Shown: positions 1 to 6,495, counted from the stretch's first letter. The stretch: 11,499 bases of DNA from an uncultured Atopobiaceae bacterium (GCA_905233865.1 CAJOGH010000013.1:25820-37318), one strand, 5' to 3'. A program made the numbers and translations. The notes: generated by a model from the sequence alone, not told the origin.

Positions 1-1
1 C

Positions 2-1501
2 TTCGTGACCATGCGCTACCTGGTCTATGCGGCGCTCGCATGCGTGGTGGGCTCGGCCATTGGCATCGCCGTCCTCAGCCAGGCGTTGCCCTACACGGTC
101 ATGAAGGCCTATGCCATCGTGTACAGCGTACCCATACCGCGCATGCCCATGGATATCAACGCGACCATCGCTGCCCAGTCTGTGGGGCTTGGCCTCGTCA
201 TCACGTTGGGTGCCACCTTTGGCGCGGCAAGCGCGAGCCTGGCCGAGTCGCCTGCCGCGCTCATGCTCCCGCGCGCCCCGCGCCCCGGCAAGCGCATCCT
301 GCTCGAGCGCATTGGCCCCGTCTGGTCGCGCCTGTCCTTCTCGCGCAAGGTGACCATGCGCAACCTGTTCCGCTTCAAGCGGCGTCTGCTCATGACGACC
401 GTGGGCATCGCGGGCTGCTGCGCGCTGCTGCTCACAGGCCTTGGTCTGCACGACTCCATCAACGACATCATTACCTATCAGTTCGAGGGGTCGAACCCCA
501 TCCTGCGCTACAACACCGAGGTCACCTTTGAGCCAGACGCCTCCGCGCAGGCCTGGGACGACGCCGATGCCACGCTCGAGCGTGCCGGTGCCGCAACGCG
601 CTCCCGCGTGGAGCTCTCCAACATGCGCGTGGCGCCCGCCTCGGGCGGCAACGACGAGGCGATCGTCGCGGTAGTTCCCACCTCCGCCGAGGGACTCACG
701 AGCCAGGTTGACCTACGCGAGCGCACGACCCACCAGGCCGTCCCCTTTGACGGCTCCTCCGTGGTCCTTACCGAGAAGATCGCGCACAAGATGGGCGTCG
801 GCGCAGGCAGCAAGGTGCGCATCTTTGACCAGGACGACATGGGCAACGCGACGGGGGAGGGCTACGAGCTCACAGTCACGGGCGTGTCGGAGAACTATGT
901 GCTGCACTACATCTACGTGGGGCCGGACGCCTGGCGCGATGCCACGGGCAGTGAGGTCAAGGCCTCGGCCATCCTGGGCAGGACCGACACGTCGGGCGAG
1001 ATGCACGACATGGTGTCGTCGCTCATGGAACGCGACGGGGTGGAGACGGTCATCTTTAACACGGAGACCATCGACACCTATCGCACCTCCCTCAAGAGTG
1101 TGAACATGATCGTCACCGTGCTCGTGGCGGCCGCCGCGGCGCTGGCCTTCATCGTCCTGTACAACCTCACCAACATCAACATCGTGGAGCGCACGCGCGA
1201 GATCGCCTCCCTCAAGGTGCTGGGCTTCCTCCCCGGCGAGGTGGTCTCCTACATCTTCAGGGAGGTCGCCAACCTCGTGGTCATGGGTGCCGTCGCAGGC
1301 CTCGCGCTCGGCGTGGTCCTGGAGGGCTTCGTGGTCCAGTCGAGCGAGGTGGACCTCGTCATGTTCGGCCGCGACATCCACCCGCCCAGCTTTGCGATCG
1401 CCTTTGCCCTCACGCTGGTCTTTGCCGCGGTGGTCATGGTCGTGATGATCCCCAAGCTGCGCAAGATCGACATGGTCGAGAGCCTCAAGTCCGTGGACTA
1501 G
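2..1501 (+). CDS. FtsX/MacB-type ABC transporter permease, C-terminal part (5' truncated by window)
   Basis: The open frame runs in from the left edge without a convincing start, so this is the C-terminal part (about 499 codons) of a larger permease. At least six hydrophobic segments are visible: two near the start, one after an RNLFRFKRR basic stretch, then a soluble domain of about 230 residues, then three closely spaced helices. The segment ERTREIASLKVLGF between the last helices is the typical FtsX coupling motif that contacts the ATPase subunit, and the ending KLRKIDMVESLKSVD is typical of long two-FtsX-domain permeases of Gram-positive bacteria. Such proteins sit in the membrane with a separate ATPase and usually export peptides or lipids, or act mechanically on cell-envelope enzymes; the substrate cannot be told here. 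The ATPase gene, if adjacent, lies outside the window. A stem-loop follows 34 bases after the stop. Family is certain; role within the family is open. Confidence 0.93.
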   Translation, partial: FVTMRYLVYAALACVVGSAIGIAVLSQALPYTVMKAYAIVYSVPIPRMPMDINATIAAQSVGLGLVITLGATFGAASASLAESPAALMLPRAPRPGKRILLERIGPVWSRLSFSRKVTMRNLFRFKRRLLMTTVGIAGCCALLLTGLGLHDSINDIITYQFEGSNPILRYNTEVTFEPDASAQAWDDADATLERAGAATRSRVELSNMRVAPASGGNDEAIVAVVPTSAEGLTSQVDLRERTTHQAVPFDGSSVVLTEKIAHKMGVGAGSKVRIFDQDDMGNATGEGYELTVTGVSENYVLHYIYVGPDAWRDATGSEVKASAILGRTDTSGEMHDMVSSLMERDGVETVIFNTETIDTYRTSLKSVNMIVTVLVAAAAALAFIVLYNLTNINIVERTREIASLKVLGFLPGEVVSYIFREVANLVVMGAVAGLALGVVLEGFVVQSSEVDLVMFGRDIHPPSFAIAFALTLVFAAVVMVVMIPKLRKIDMVESLKSVD

Positions 1502-1535
1502 GCCATGTGGGCTAAGGCGAGAGCCTCGGCACCTC

Positions 1536-1559
1536 CATGCTCTTGTCGATAAGAGCATG
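1536..1559. repeat. Stem-loop repeat, copy 1 (possible terminator after the permease)
   Basis: Perfect inverted repeat: CATGCTCTT, loop GTCGAT, AAGAGCATG (9-bp stem). The first 21 bases, including stem and loop, recur exactly at 5841-5861 downstream of the cyclophilin gene. There is no T-run after the stem, so if it terminates transcription it is of the tail-less kind; it may instead be a dispersed intergenic repeat or a protein-binding site, because as double-stranded DNA it is nearly a perfect palindrome. Confidence 0.75.
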
Positions 1560-1614
1560 CGCAGTGTGCAGGCGCCACGGCCAAATCGGTTGTACGACCT
1601 GCACAGTGTGCAGG
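1558..1614. promoter_or_regulatory. Two near-identical dyads upstream of the tannase-like gene
   Basis: TGCGCAGTGTGCAGG at 1558-1572 and TGCACAGTGTGCAGG at 1600-1614 differ at one base of 15 and lie exactly 42 bp apart (about four helical turns). The second sits in a perfect 17-bp palindrome, CCTGCACA-G-TGTGCAGG (1598-1614). Paired, in-phase dyads upstream of a gene suggest a dimeric regulator binding twice. The regulator is not known; no regulator gene is adjacent. Confidence 0.55.
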
Positions 1615-1630
1615 CCGCCGGATTCCAAAG

Positions 1631-1656
1631 GTGCCAAAGTTGCGAAGGATTGGCAC
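1631..1656. promoter_or_regulatory. Inverted repeat GTGCCAA-N12-TTGGCAC
   Basis: Perfect 7-bp arms separated by 12 bases, about 40 bases upstream of the proposed -10 box of the tannase-like gene. Its sequence differs from the TGCACA dyads just upstream, so a second regulator or a weak RNA hairpin are both possible. Function is inferred from position only. Confidence 0.4.
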
Positions 1657-1694
1657 GTCTGCGCCCTCAAGCCCGCTGGCCGAGCTCAAGTGGC

Positions 1695-1700
1695 TACAAT
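1695..1700 (+). promoter_or_regulatory. Candidate -10 box of the tannase-like gene
   Basis: TACAAT matches the sigma-A -10 consensus at five of six positions and would start transcription near 1707, leaving a leader of about 28 bases before the ATG at 1735. No convincing -35 box lies 16-18 bases upstream, in line with dependence on an activator at the upstream dyads. Confidence 0.35.
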
Positions 1701-1734
1701 GATGAAAGCAAAGCCAACAACGTTGGGACTCCTT

Positions 1735-3582
1735 ATGAATGTAACGCGCAAGGACTTTCTGGGACTCGGCCTGGCCGGTACCGCCGCGCTTGCCACGGCG
1801 TGCGCCCGCCCGCAGGACACCACCTCCCAGCCGCAGACCGACCCTGTTGCCGCCACCCGCGACCTCAACCGCTATGCGGGCCTGGCCATTGACATGAAGG
1901 CCTGGCACTTTGACAGCGAGAACCAGGTGTGGTGGCAGCTGGGCCTCAAGTACTGTCTCGAGCCCGCGAGCAAGACCTACCAGCAGCTTGCCATCTTCGT
2001 GCCCGGCCCCTACATGACCGGCGAGCAGAACGGCGACACCTACAGCTGCAAGGTCGCCGATGACGGGAAGGTCGGTTCGTTCACGGCCAAGACCGCGCCG
2101 GTGGTCATGCCCGTGAGCCCTGGTGACTTCTCGCCCCAGACCCCGCCGGTCTCCTACTCTTTCGAGGGTCTCAAGCCCTATATGGACGCGGGCGTGGTCT
2201 ACGTGTATGCCGGTATGCGCGGTCGCACCGGTGGCTACGAGTCGGATGGCGACACCTACTTTGAGGGCGGTGCTCCCTGGGGTGTCGTGGACCTCAAGGC
2301 CGCCATCCGCTACCTGCGCTACAACATGGGCTCGCTTCCCGGTGACTACGCGCGCATCGTCCCGTTTGGCTTCTCGTCCGGCGGCGGCATCTGCGCCGCG
2401 CTGGGCGCCTCGGGCAACGCCGCGGGCTACGAGCCCTACCTGACCAAGATCGGCGCCGCCCTCTACGACGCCTCTGGTCACGACATCTCTGACGCCCCGC
2501 ACGCTGTCATGTGCTGGAACCCCATGGTGTCCTTTGACTCCGCGGGAGCTGGCTACGAGTGGCTGCTGGGCCAGTACGTCAACGAAGGCCCGCGTGCGCA
2601 GGGGCCCTGGACTTCCCTGCTGAGCCGCGACCTCGCCGGCGCCTATGGTCCCTACATCAACGACATGGACCTGCGTGACGCAAACGGCAACCACCTTGCG
2701 CTGGACGAGACGACGGGCACGGTGTATGCCGACGGCTCCTACTATAACCACGTGCTCGAGCGGCTCCAGGACGCCGCTGCCAACTTTGCGGCCAGCGCGA
2801 CCTTCCCCTACAAGGCGGACGTGACCACCCAGGTCAACGCCAATTTCCCGGGTTCGGGCAAGAGCTCCAGGGAGACGGACGCGGTGGCCAACGCGCTTGG
2901 CAACGCCTCGGCGGAGGCCACGGTCAGCACGGTCGAGGGCCAGACCTACGAGACGCCGGCAGACTACTTTGCCTCCCTCAACTCCGACCAGCAGTGGCTC
3001 ACCTACAACGCGAGCCGCTCGACGGTGCGCATCACCGACATCGGTGACTTTGTGACCCACTGCGCGCGACCCACGCGCGACGTGAGCGCCTACGACGCCA
3101 TCGGCGACGACCACTCCATTAACCAGCTCTTTGGCCTGCCCTCCGCGGGCTCCAACTCCACGCTGCACTTTGACGCGATGGCCGCCTCGTGCATCGAGGC
3201 CAATGGCGCCTCATATGCCGCGGCCGAGGGCTTTGACTCGTCGCTTCCCATCACCTGGAAGGCCGAGCTCGAGCGCAAGGACTCGCTCGACGTGACCACC
3301 CGCTCGCGCGTGGACCTCTACAACCCACTCAACTACCTCTCGGGTCACTATGGGGGCTTTGGCACCGCTGCGGTCGCGCCCCACTGGCGCATCAACGCGG
3401 GCGTCCTGGACACCGAGTGCTCCCTGCTCATGCCCATCAACCTCGAGCGCGCCCTGGCGCACTACGACGGTGTCAAGGACGTTGACTTCCAGCTGGTCTG
3501 GGGTCAGGGTCACACGCTCTGCGAGACCAGCGGTGACCCGATCGCCAACTTCCTGTCCTGGGTGGGGAAGGTCTGCTCGTAG
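1735..3582 (+). CDS. Tannase-family esterase, secreted lipoprotein
   Basis: Alpha/beta-hydrolase of the bacterial tannase family (galloyl ester hydrolase), 615 residues. The N-terminus has TRKDFL, a hydrophobic stretch and a lipobox ending at Cys23, so it is probably a membrane-anchored lipoprotein; T-R-K-D-F-L resembles a Tat motif with one Arg replaced by Lys. Family features: AAIRYLRYN and LPGD before the nucleophile, GFSSG with Ser214, LGASGN, NPLNYL, HWRI, Asp559 and His593 near the C-terminus. These match in order the Ser-Asp-His triad of Lactobacillus plantarum tannase as I recall it. Length of about 600 residues plus export fits the extracellular TanA type better than the 469-residue intracellular TanB type. 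The ATG at 1735 is chosen because it gives a compact signal peptide and lies downstream of the -10 box; its ribosome-binding site is weak (GGGA only). In-frame ATGs at 1699 and 1702 are less likely. Expected role: release of gallate or similar acids from plant esters outside the cell; residues that may bind gallate appear altered (see findings). Confidence 0.85.
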   Translation: MNVTRKDFLGLGLAGTAALATACARPQDTTSQPQTDPVAATRDLNRYAGLAIDMKAWHFDSENQVWWQLGLKYCLEPASKTYQQLAIFVPGPYMTGEQNGDTYSCKVADDGKVGSFTAKTAPVVMPVSPGDFSPQTPPVSYSFEGLKPYMDAGVVYVYAGMRGRTGGYESDGDTYFEGGAPWGVVDLKAAIRYLRYNMGSLPGDYARIVPFGFSSGGGICAALGASGNAAGYEPYLTKIGAALYDASGHDISDAPHAVMCWNPMVSFDSAGAGYEWLLGQYVNEGPRAQGPWTSLLSRDLAGAYGPYINDMDLRDANGNHLALDETTGTVYADGSYYNHVLERLQDAAANFAASATFPYKADVTTQVNANFPGSGKSSRETDAVANALGNASAEATVSTVEGQTYETPADYFASLNSDQQWLTYNASRSTVRITDIGDFVTHCARPTRDVSAYDAIGDDHSINQLFGLPSAGSNSTLHFDAMAASCIEANGASYAAAEGFDSSLPITWKAELERKDSLDVTTRSRVDLYNPLNYLSGHYGGFGTAAVAPHWRINAGVLDTECSLLMPINLERALAHYDGVKDVDFQLVWGQGHTLCETSGDPIANFLSWVGKVCS

Positions 3583-3602
3583 GCTCTCGTGGCCATGGAC
3601 GC

Positions 3603-3641
3603 ATGACGTGGCGCTCGCATCCTTTGGGGTGCGGGCGTCAT
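3603..3641. terminator. Bidirectional terminator hairpin between convergent genes
   Basis: CGCTCGCATCC (3612-3622), loop TTTG, GGGTGCGGGCG (3627-3637) pair over 11 bp with two G-U pairs. ATGA (3603-3606) and TCAT (3638-3641) extend the stem beyond a 5-base bulge. It lies in the 71-base gap between the convergent stops of the tannase-like gene and the minus-strand gene. The T-rich tail is weak (GTTTA). Confidence 0.7.
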
Positions 3642-3653
3642 CTGCGTTTACCC

Positions 3654-4940
3654 CTAGATGCCCACCGTCTCTTTGACCCAATCGATAAAGATGTCCAGCA
3701 GGCTGGGGGCTGTCTGCGACGAGCGCAGCTGCGACGGCGCCATGGGCGTCAGGGACTGGGTCTCCATGCTTGCACTCAGTGAGGTGCTGGTGCCAAAGGC
3801 CTCGTCATAGGCCGATCGGTCAATGGGGTCGGGCAATGTGGCGCGTGCGGCGGGGGAGGGGCCTGTCTCGTAGGCATCTGTCACGCTCACGCACACGTCG
3901 CTCGTTCCGCGCATGACAAGCTGTCCCGCGACCGAGACGCTCACCGTGTCCCCGTGCTCGTCAACCACGAGCGCGCCGGGCTCAACGCTCAGGCGCGCAA
4001 CCGAGCACGAGTCGGCCACGACCCAGTTGCTCGATGCGTCGACGCTCACGTCTACGGAGCCGTCGCCTGATGGCAGCCCCGTCCACGTGCTGTCGTTCTC
4101 TAGCGACAAGAGCGCGCTGCTGTGGCCGTCTGCGCTTACGTTGCCTTCCAGCTGCGAGCAGCGCATGGTCAGGCGGACATCCGACTGGTCATGGGCACGA
4201 AGCAGGTCGCACTCGAACGAGTCGTAGCTCATGCGCGTGCTGGACAGTATGACATCGGCAGCGGCGTCGGTCGCGCTCAGCATCGAGCCGGAGGAGATGG
4301 CGCTGGTGAGCTGCGAGCGAAGGCAGGTGAGGCGCGTGCGGTCCGCTCCGTGGCCCTCCAGCAGGATGCCACTCGCATTGGCGTCCTCGAGTTCGCTGGT
4401 GAGCGAGGAGTCAACCACCAGGAGCGACCCTGCGGGCCCCACGTTGGCAAGACCACCCTGCTGCGAGCGGCCCTCGACGTTCGAGAGGTCAACCGCGCCG
4501 TCCGCGCGCACGAGGGACGATCCTGGTCCGGTTGCGCGCAGGCTGGAGCTGGCGAGCGACACGTCGCCCTCTGCGTCTGCGACGACGGCCGGTCCCCTTC
4601 TGCCCGTGCAGGTCACCTTTGCGTCGGCTGCCTGGATGTGTGCCCCGCGTTGGGCGTGGAGGCCGCAGGCGGCAGGGCCCGTGACGGCCACACGGGTGTC
4701 ATGCACGAGGGCAAAGGCGCCGTCCTGCGCCGTGATGCCGTCGGGCATCGACGAGGTGACGTCCTGCCCGTCCAAGACCTTGGTCTCACCGCCCGTGGCG
4801 CGCACGGCACTGGCAAGGTCTGACGTCTCGCTCGCGCGCGCGTCGTGGCCAAGCCCGCCAAAGACCAGTGAGAGTGCAATTGCTATCGCGCCCGTGCGCT
4901 TGAGCGCGCCGACGGGCGCGAGGGGTGTGTTCATGCTCAT
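3654..4940 (-). CDS. Secreted repetitive protein, probably right-handed beta-helix; function unknown
   Basis: 428 residues on the minus strand. The start at 4940 is supported by GAGGAG five bases upstream; a second ATG two codons on is worse spaced. Residues 1-36 form a classic signal peptide (KR, then a hydrophobic core, cleavage after ARA). Residues from about 50 to 350 are rich in Ser, Asp, Val and Leu, with short alternating hydrophobic stretches of about 20-25 residues such as DVSLASSSLRATG, LLVVDSSLTS, DVILSSTRMS, VRLTMRCSQLEG and VDVSVDASSNWVV. This is the look of a parallel beta-helix as found in surface adhesins and polysaccharide-binding or lyase-like proteins, but no catalytic motif is recognised. 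Seven cysteines are spread through the mature protein. The end, DIFIDWVKETVGI, is not a sorting signal: no LPxTG, no membrane anchor. It may be released or held non-covalently. The gene is monocistronic, convergent with the tannase-like gene and divergent from the cyclophilin gene. Confidence 0.8.
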   Translation of the reverse strand: MSMNTPLAPVGALKRTGAIAIALSLVFGGLGHDARASETSDLASAVRATGGETKVLDGQDVTSSMPDGITAQDGAFALVHDTRVAVTGPAACGLHAQRGAHIQAADAKVTCTGRRGPAVVADAEGDVSLASSSLRATGPGSSLVRADGAVDLSNVEGRSQQGGLANVGPAGSLLVVDSSLTSELEDANASGILLEGHGADRTRLTCLRSQLTSAISSGSMLSATDAAADVILSSTRMSYDSFECDLLRAHDQSDVRLTMRCSQLEGNVSADGHSSALLSLENDSTWTGLPSGDGSVDVSVDASSNWVVADSCSVARLSVEPGALVVDEHGDTVSVSVAGQLVMRGTSDVCVSVTDAYETGPSPAARATLPDPIDRSAYDEAFGTSTSLSASMETQSLTPMAPSQLRSSQTAPSLLDIFIDWVKETVGI

Positions 4941-5016
4941 GTGAACTCCTCGTTGCAGGAGGGGTCGTTGGAAGTGCGTTTCCTGCACAAAGGGCGTCAA
5001 ACCGTCCTTCAATTCG

Positions 5017-5045
5017 ACTGTACCCGCTGGTAGGTGCCAATGCAA
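5017..5045 (-). promoter_or_regulatory. Promoter of the secreted beta-helix gene
   Basis: On the minus strand, TTGCAT (-35, 5040-5045) and TACAGT (-10, 5017-5022) are separated by exactly 17 bases, close to the sigma-A consensus. It lies about 77 bases upstream of the ATG. It is bracketed by a 7-bp inverted repeat, CGTCCTT (5003-5009) and AAGGACG (5044-5050), which could be an operator. Confidence 0.65.
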
Positions 5046-5117
5046 GGACGATTTAAAGCAGGTTGTATTCAGATTGCCGTCCAGCGGAAGGCGGCGTGCG
5101 TCATGTGACCGTTGGGG

Positions 5118-5123
5118 TACAGT
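5118..5123 (+). promoter_or_regulatory. Candidate -10 box of the cyclophilin gene
   Basis: TACAGT preceded by GGGG, the same hexamer as the divergent minus-strand promoter, 34 bases before the ATG. No good -35 box is visible at 16-18 bases, so this is tentative. Confidence 0.35.
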
Positions 5124-5151
5124 AGCTACGTCAACACCGAGAGGAGCTTTC

Positions 5152-5829
5152 ATGGAAGACCGCACCACCCAGGAGCACGTTCCCACCCGCGGCATCTCGC
5201 GCCGCGCCTTTGTTGCCGGCCTCGGCGCCCTGGCCCTCACGGGCTGCGCGGGCTCAGGCGGCGGCCAGGCTGCCACGACCACGGCGGCCACGACCACGGC
5301 TGCCTCCACGCCCGCCTCAGACGACCCCTATGCCACCGGGCTCCACCACGCGACCATCCAGGTGGAGAACTTTGGCACCATCAAGGTCGAGCTCAACGCC
5401 AACGTGGCGCCCATCACGGTCGCCAACTTCTGCAAGCTGGTCAACGAGGGCTTCTACAACGGCTTGACCTTCCACCGCATCATCAAGGACTTCATGGTCC
5501 AGGGCGGCGACCCCAAGGGTGACGGCACGGGTGGCTCGCCTGACACCATCAAGGGCGAGTTCTCCAGCAACGGCGTCAAGAACCCCATACCGCACAACCG
5601 CGGCGTCATCTCCATGGCCCGCAGCAGCGACAAGGACTCCGCGAGCTCCCAGTTCTTCATCGTGCACAAGAAGACCGAGTCGCTCGACGGCGAGTACGCG
5701 GCCTTTGGCCACGTGACCGAGGGCATGGAGGTCGTCGACAAGCTGGCAGAGGTGCCGGTGGAGGACAGCAACGGCACGGTAGCAAAGGAAAACCAGCCCA
5801 AGATCACCTCGATCACGCTGGACGACTAG
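5152..5829 (+). CDS. Cyclophilin-type peptidyl-prolyl cis-trans isomerase, Tat-type lipoprotein
   Basis: 225 residues; the ATG is preceded by GAGGAG with five-base spacing. The N-terminus carries SRRAFV (residues 16-21), a hydrophobic stretch and the lipobox LTGC with Cys32, predicting twin-arginine export and lipid anchoring outside the membrane. A Thr/Ala linker (about 40-57), partly coded by a 15-base tandem repeat, joins it to a cyclophilin domain (about 66-223). Active-site residues are visible: FHRIIKDFMVQGGD gives Arg109, Phe114 and Gln117, and SQFFIV gives Phe169, equivalent to Arg55, Phe60, Gln63 and Phe113 of human CypA. The position of the cyclosporin-binding Trp121 is Ser177, as in many bacterial forms that bind the drug poorly. 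It should speed folding at Xaa-Pro bonds of exported proteins. It stands alone, divergent from the secreted beta-helix gene. A Tat signal on a cyclophilin implies it may be exported already folded. Confidence 0.93.
   Translation: MEDRTTQEHVPTRGISRRAFVAGLGALALTGCAGSGGGQAATTTAATTTAASTPASDDPYATGLHHATIQVENFGTIKVELNANVAPITVANFCKLVNEGFYNGLTFHRIIKDFMVQGGDPKGDGTGGSPDTIKGEFSSNGVKNPIPHNRGVISMARSSDKDSASSQFFIVHKKTESLDGEYAAFGHVTEGMEVVDKLAEVPVEDSNGTVAKENQPKITSITLDD
5272..5301 (+). repeat. 15-base tandem repeat coding the cyclophilin linker
   Basis: Two copies of GCCACGACCACGGCB in tandem, coding ATTTA-ATTTA. It is in-frame, so copy-number change would only alter linker length between the lipid anchor and the enzyme domain. 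Confidence 0.75.
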
Positions 5830-5834
5830 GTCAG

Positions 5835-5866
5835 TTGCCCCATGCTCTTGTCGATAAGAGCGGCAA
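5835..5866. repeat. Stem-loop repeat, copy 2 (possible terminator after cyclophilin)
   Basis: GCTCTT, loop GTCGAT, AAGAGC (5844-5861) with an outer stem TTGCC (5835-5839) and GGCAA (5862-5866) across a 4-base bulge. Positions 5841-5861 are identical to 1536-1556. It starts five bases after the cyclophilin stop. Like copy 1 it has no T-run directly after the stem. Confidence 0.75.
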
Positions 5867-5877
5867 TGGCGCAAATC

Positions 5878-5905
5878 GCACAATGGTAGCGGGAGTGTGC
5901 TTTTT
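5878..5905 (+). terminator. Weak candidate intrinsic terminator
   Basis: GCACA (5878-5882) and TGTGC (5896-5900) form a 5-bp stem with a 13-base loop, directly followed by TTTTT. An alternative pairing is GCACAA with TTGTGC (5904-5909). The short stem makes it weak, but it is the only T-tailed hairpin between the cyclophilin and carD-like genes. Confidence 0.35.
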
Positions 5906-5926
5906 GTGCAAGACCTTCTCTATGAG

Positions 5927-5957
5927 CGGACAAAATCGCTCACGGGCGGGCTAAACT
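5927..5957 (+). promoter_or_regulatory. Candidate promoter of the CarD-family gene
   Basis: TAAACT at 5952-5957 (-10-like) with a CGGACA-like -35 at 5927-5932, spacing 19. Transcription would start near 5964, about 27 bases before the ATG. The -10 box sits at the centre of the palindrome at 5938-5968. The -35 match and spacing are poor. Confidence 0.4.
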
Positions 5958-5968
5958 AGCCCGTGAGC
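5938..5968. promoter_or_regulatory. Perfect palindrome over the carD-like promoter (operator candidate)
   Basis: GCTCACGGGC (5938-5947) and GCCCGTGAGC (5959-5968) are perfect 10-bp arms. Inside, GGGCTA-AAC-TAGCCC (5948-5962) is a second perfect palindrome, so two alternative foldings share the right GCCC. It ends 22 bases before the ATG. As DNA it is a good repressor operator; as RNA it would be a strong 5' hairpin or a terminator for upstream transcription. Confidence 0.6.
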
Positions 5969-5990
5969 GTGTGTTTATGAGGAGGTTGGC

Positions 5991-6470
5991 ATGTTTGAGG
6001 TAGGTCAGTTCATCGTTCATCCCGGCCAGGGCGTCTGCCGCGTGGAGGGTGTTGAGAGCGAACCCTACGAGGTGTACAAGCTCATGCCGCTGCATGACCG
6101 CCACGCCATGGTGATTCGCTTTCCCATTGCCTCCGAGGACCGCCTGCGCTCCGTGTGCACCGAGCAGGAGGCGCTCGACCTCATTGAGGGCTATCCCAGC
6201 ATGGACGTGGACACCTACACCGACCGCTCCGGTGCCCTCGAGGAGGAGCACTTCAAGAAGGAGATCAAGAACGGTACCTGTGCCGACACGGTGAGGATCG
6301 CCAAGACGTTCCACAAGCGCATCCAGGACGTGGCAAAGCAGAACAAGCGCCCGCCCGTCGCCTATGAGCGTATCCTCAAGGAGGCGCGCACCCGTTCGCT
6401 CGCCGAGCTTGCCGTTGCCCTGAGCACCACGCCCGAGGACATCAAGGCGCGCTTTGAGGCGGTCGAATAG
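5991..6470 (+). CDS. CarD/CdnL-family RNA polymerase-binding transcriptional regulator
   Basis: 159 residues; the ATG follows GAGGAGG with five-base spacing, a very strong ribosome-binding site. The opening FEVGQFIVHPGQGVCRVEGV is the hallmark of the CarD/CdnL/TRCF RNA polymerase-interacting domain (about residues 1-65), which binds the beta subunit. The remaining 90 residues are helical and charged (LEEEHFKKEIKNG, VRIAKTFHKRI, ILKEARTRSLAELAVALS), matching the C-terminal helical domain that stabilises the open promoter complex. Length is normal for the family (about 160). In mycobacteria and myxobacteria CarD/CdnL is a global regulator, including of rRNA promoters; CarD-like paralogues also exist with narrower roles, and which applies here is not visible. 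It stands as a single gene with its own palindromic promoter region and a T-tailed hairpin behind it. Confidence 0.88.
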   Translation: MFEVGQFIVHPGQGVCRVEGVESEPYEVYKLMPLHDRHAMVIRFPIASEDRLRSVCTEQEALDLIEGYPSMDVDTYTDRSGALEEEHFKKEIKNGTCADTVRIAKTFHKRIQDVAKQNKRPPVAYERILKEARTRSLAELAVALSTTPEDIKARFEAVE

Positions 6471-6495
6471 GGTAGTTTACCTGCATATTTAAACA

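Noticed and set aside
1537..1734. Longer N-terminus for the tannase-like protein (ATG at 1537, or at 1699/1702)
   Set aside because: The ATG at 1537 lies in the stem-loop after the permease and would bury the lipoprotein signal about 90 residues in. Those at 1699/1702 overlap the -10 box and have no ribosome-binding site.
1498..3168. Minus-strand open frame of 556 codons opposite the tannase-like gene
   Set aside because: Antisense shadow of a recognised enzyme; no recognisable motif, and a biased Arg/Val/Gly composition.
4122..4944. Plus-strand open frames of over 230 codons opposite the secreted beta-helix gene
   Set aside because: The minus-strand frame has a signal peptide, a well-placed ribosome-binding site and a promoter. 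The plus-strand frames have none of these and resemble antisense shadows.
5830..5990. Riboswitch or small RNA between the cyclophilin and carD-like genes
   Set aside because: The hairpins are explained as a repeat, a weak terminator and a promoter palindrome; no known riboswitch core was recognised.
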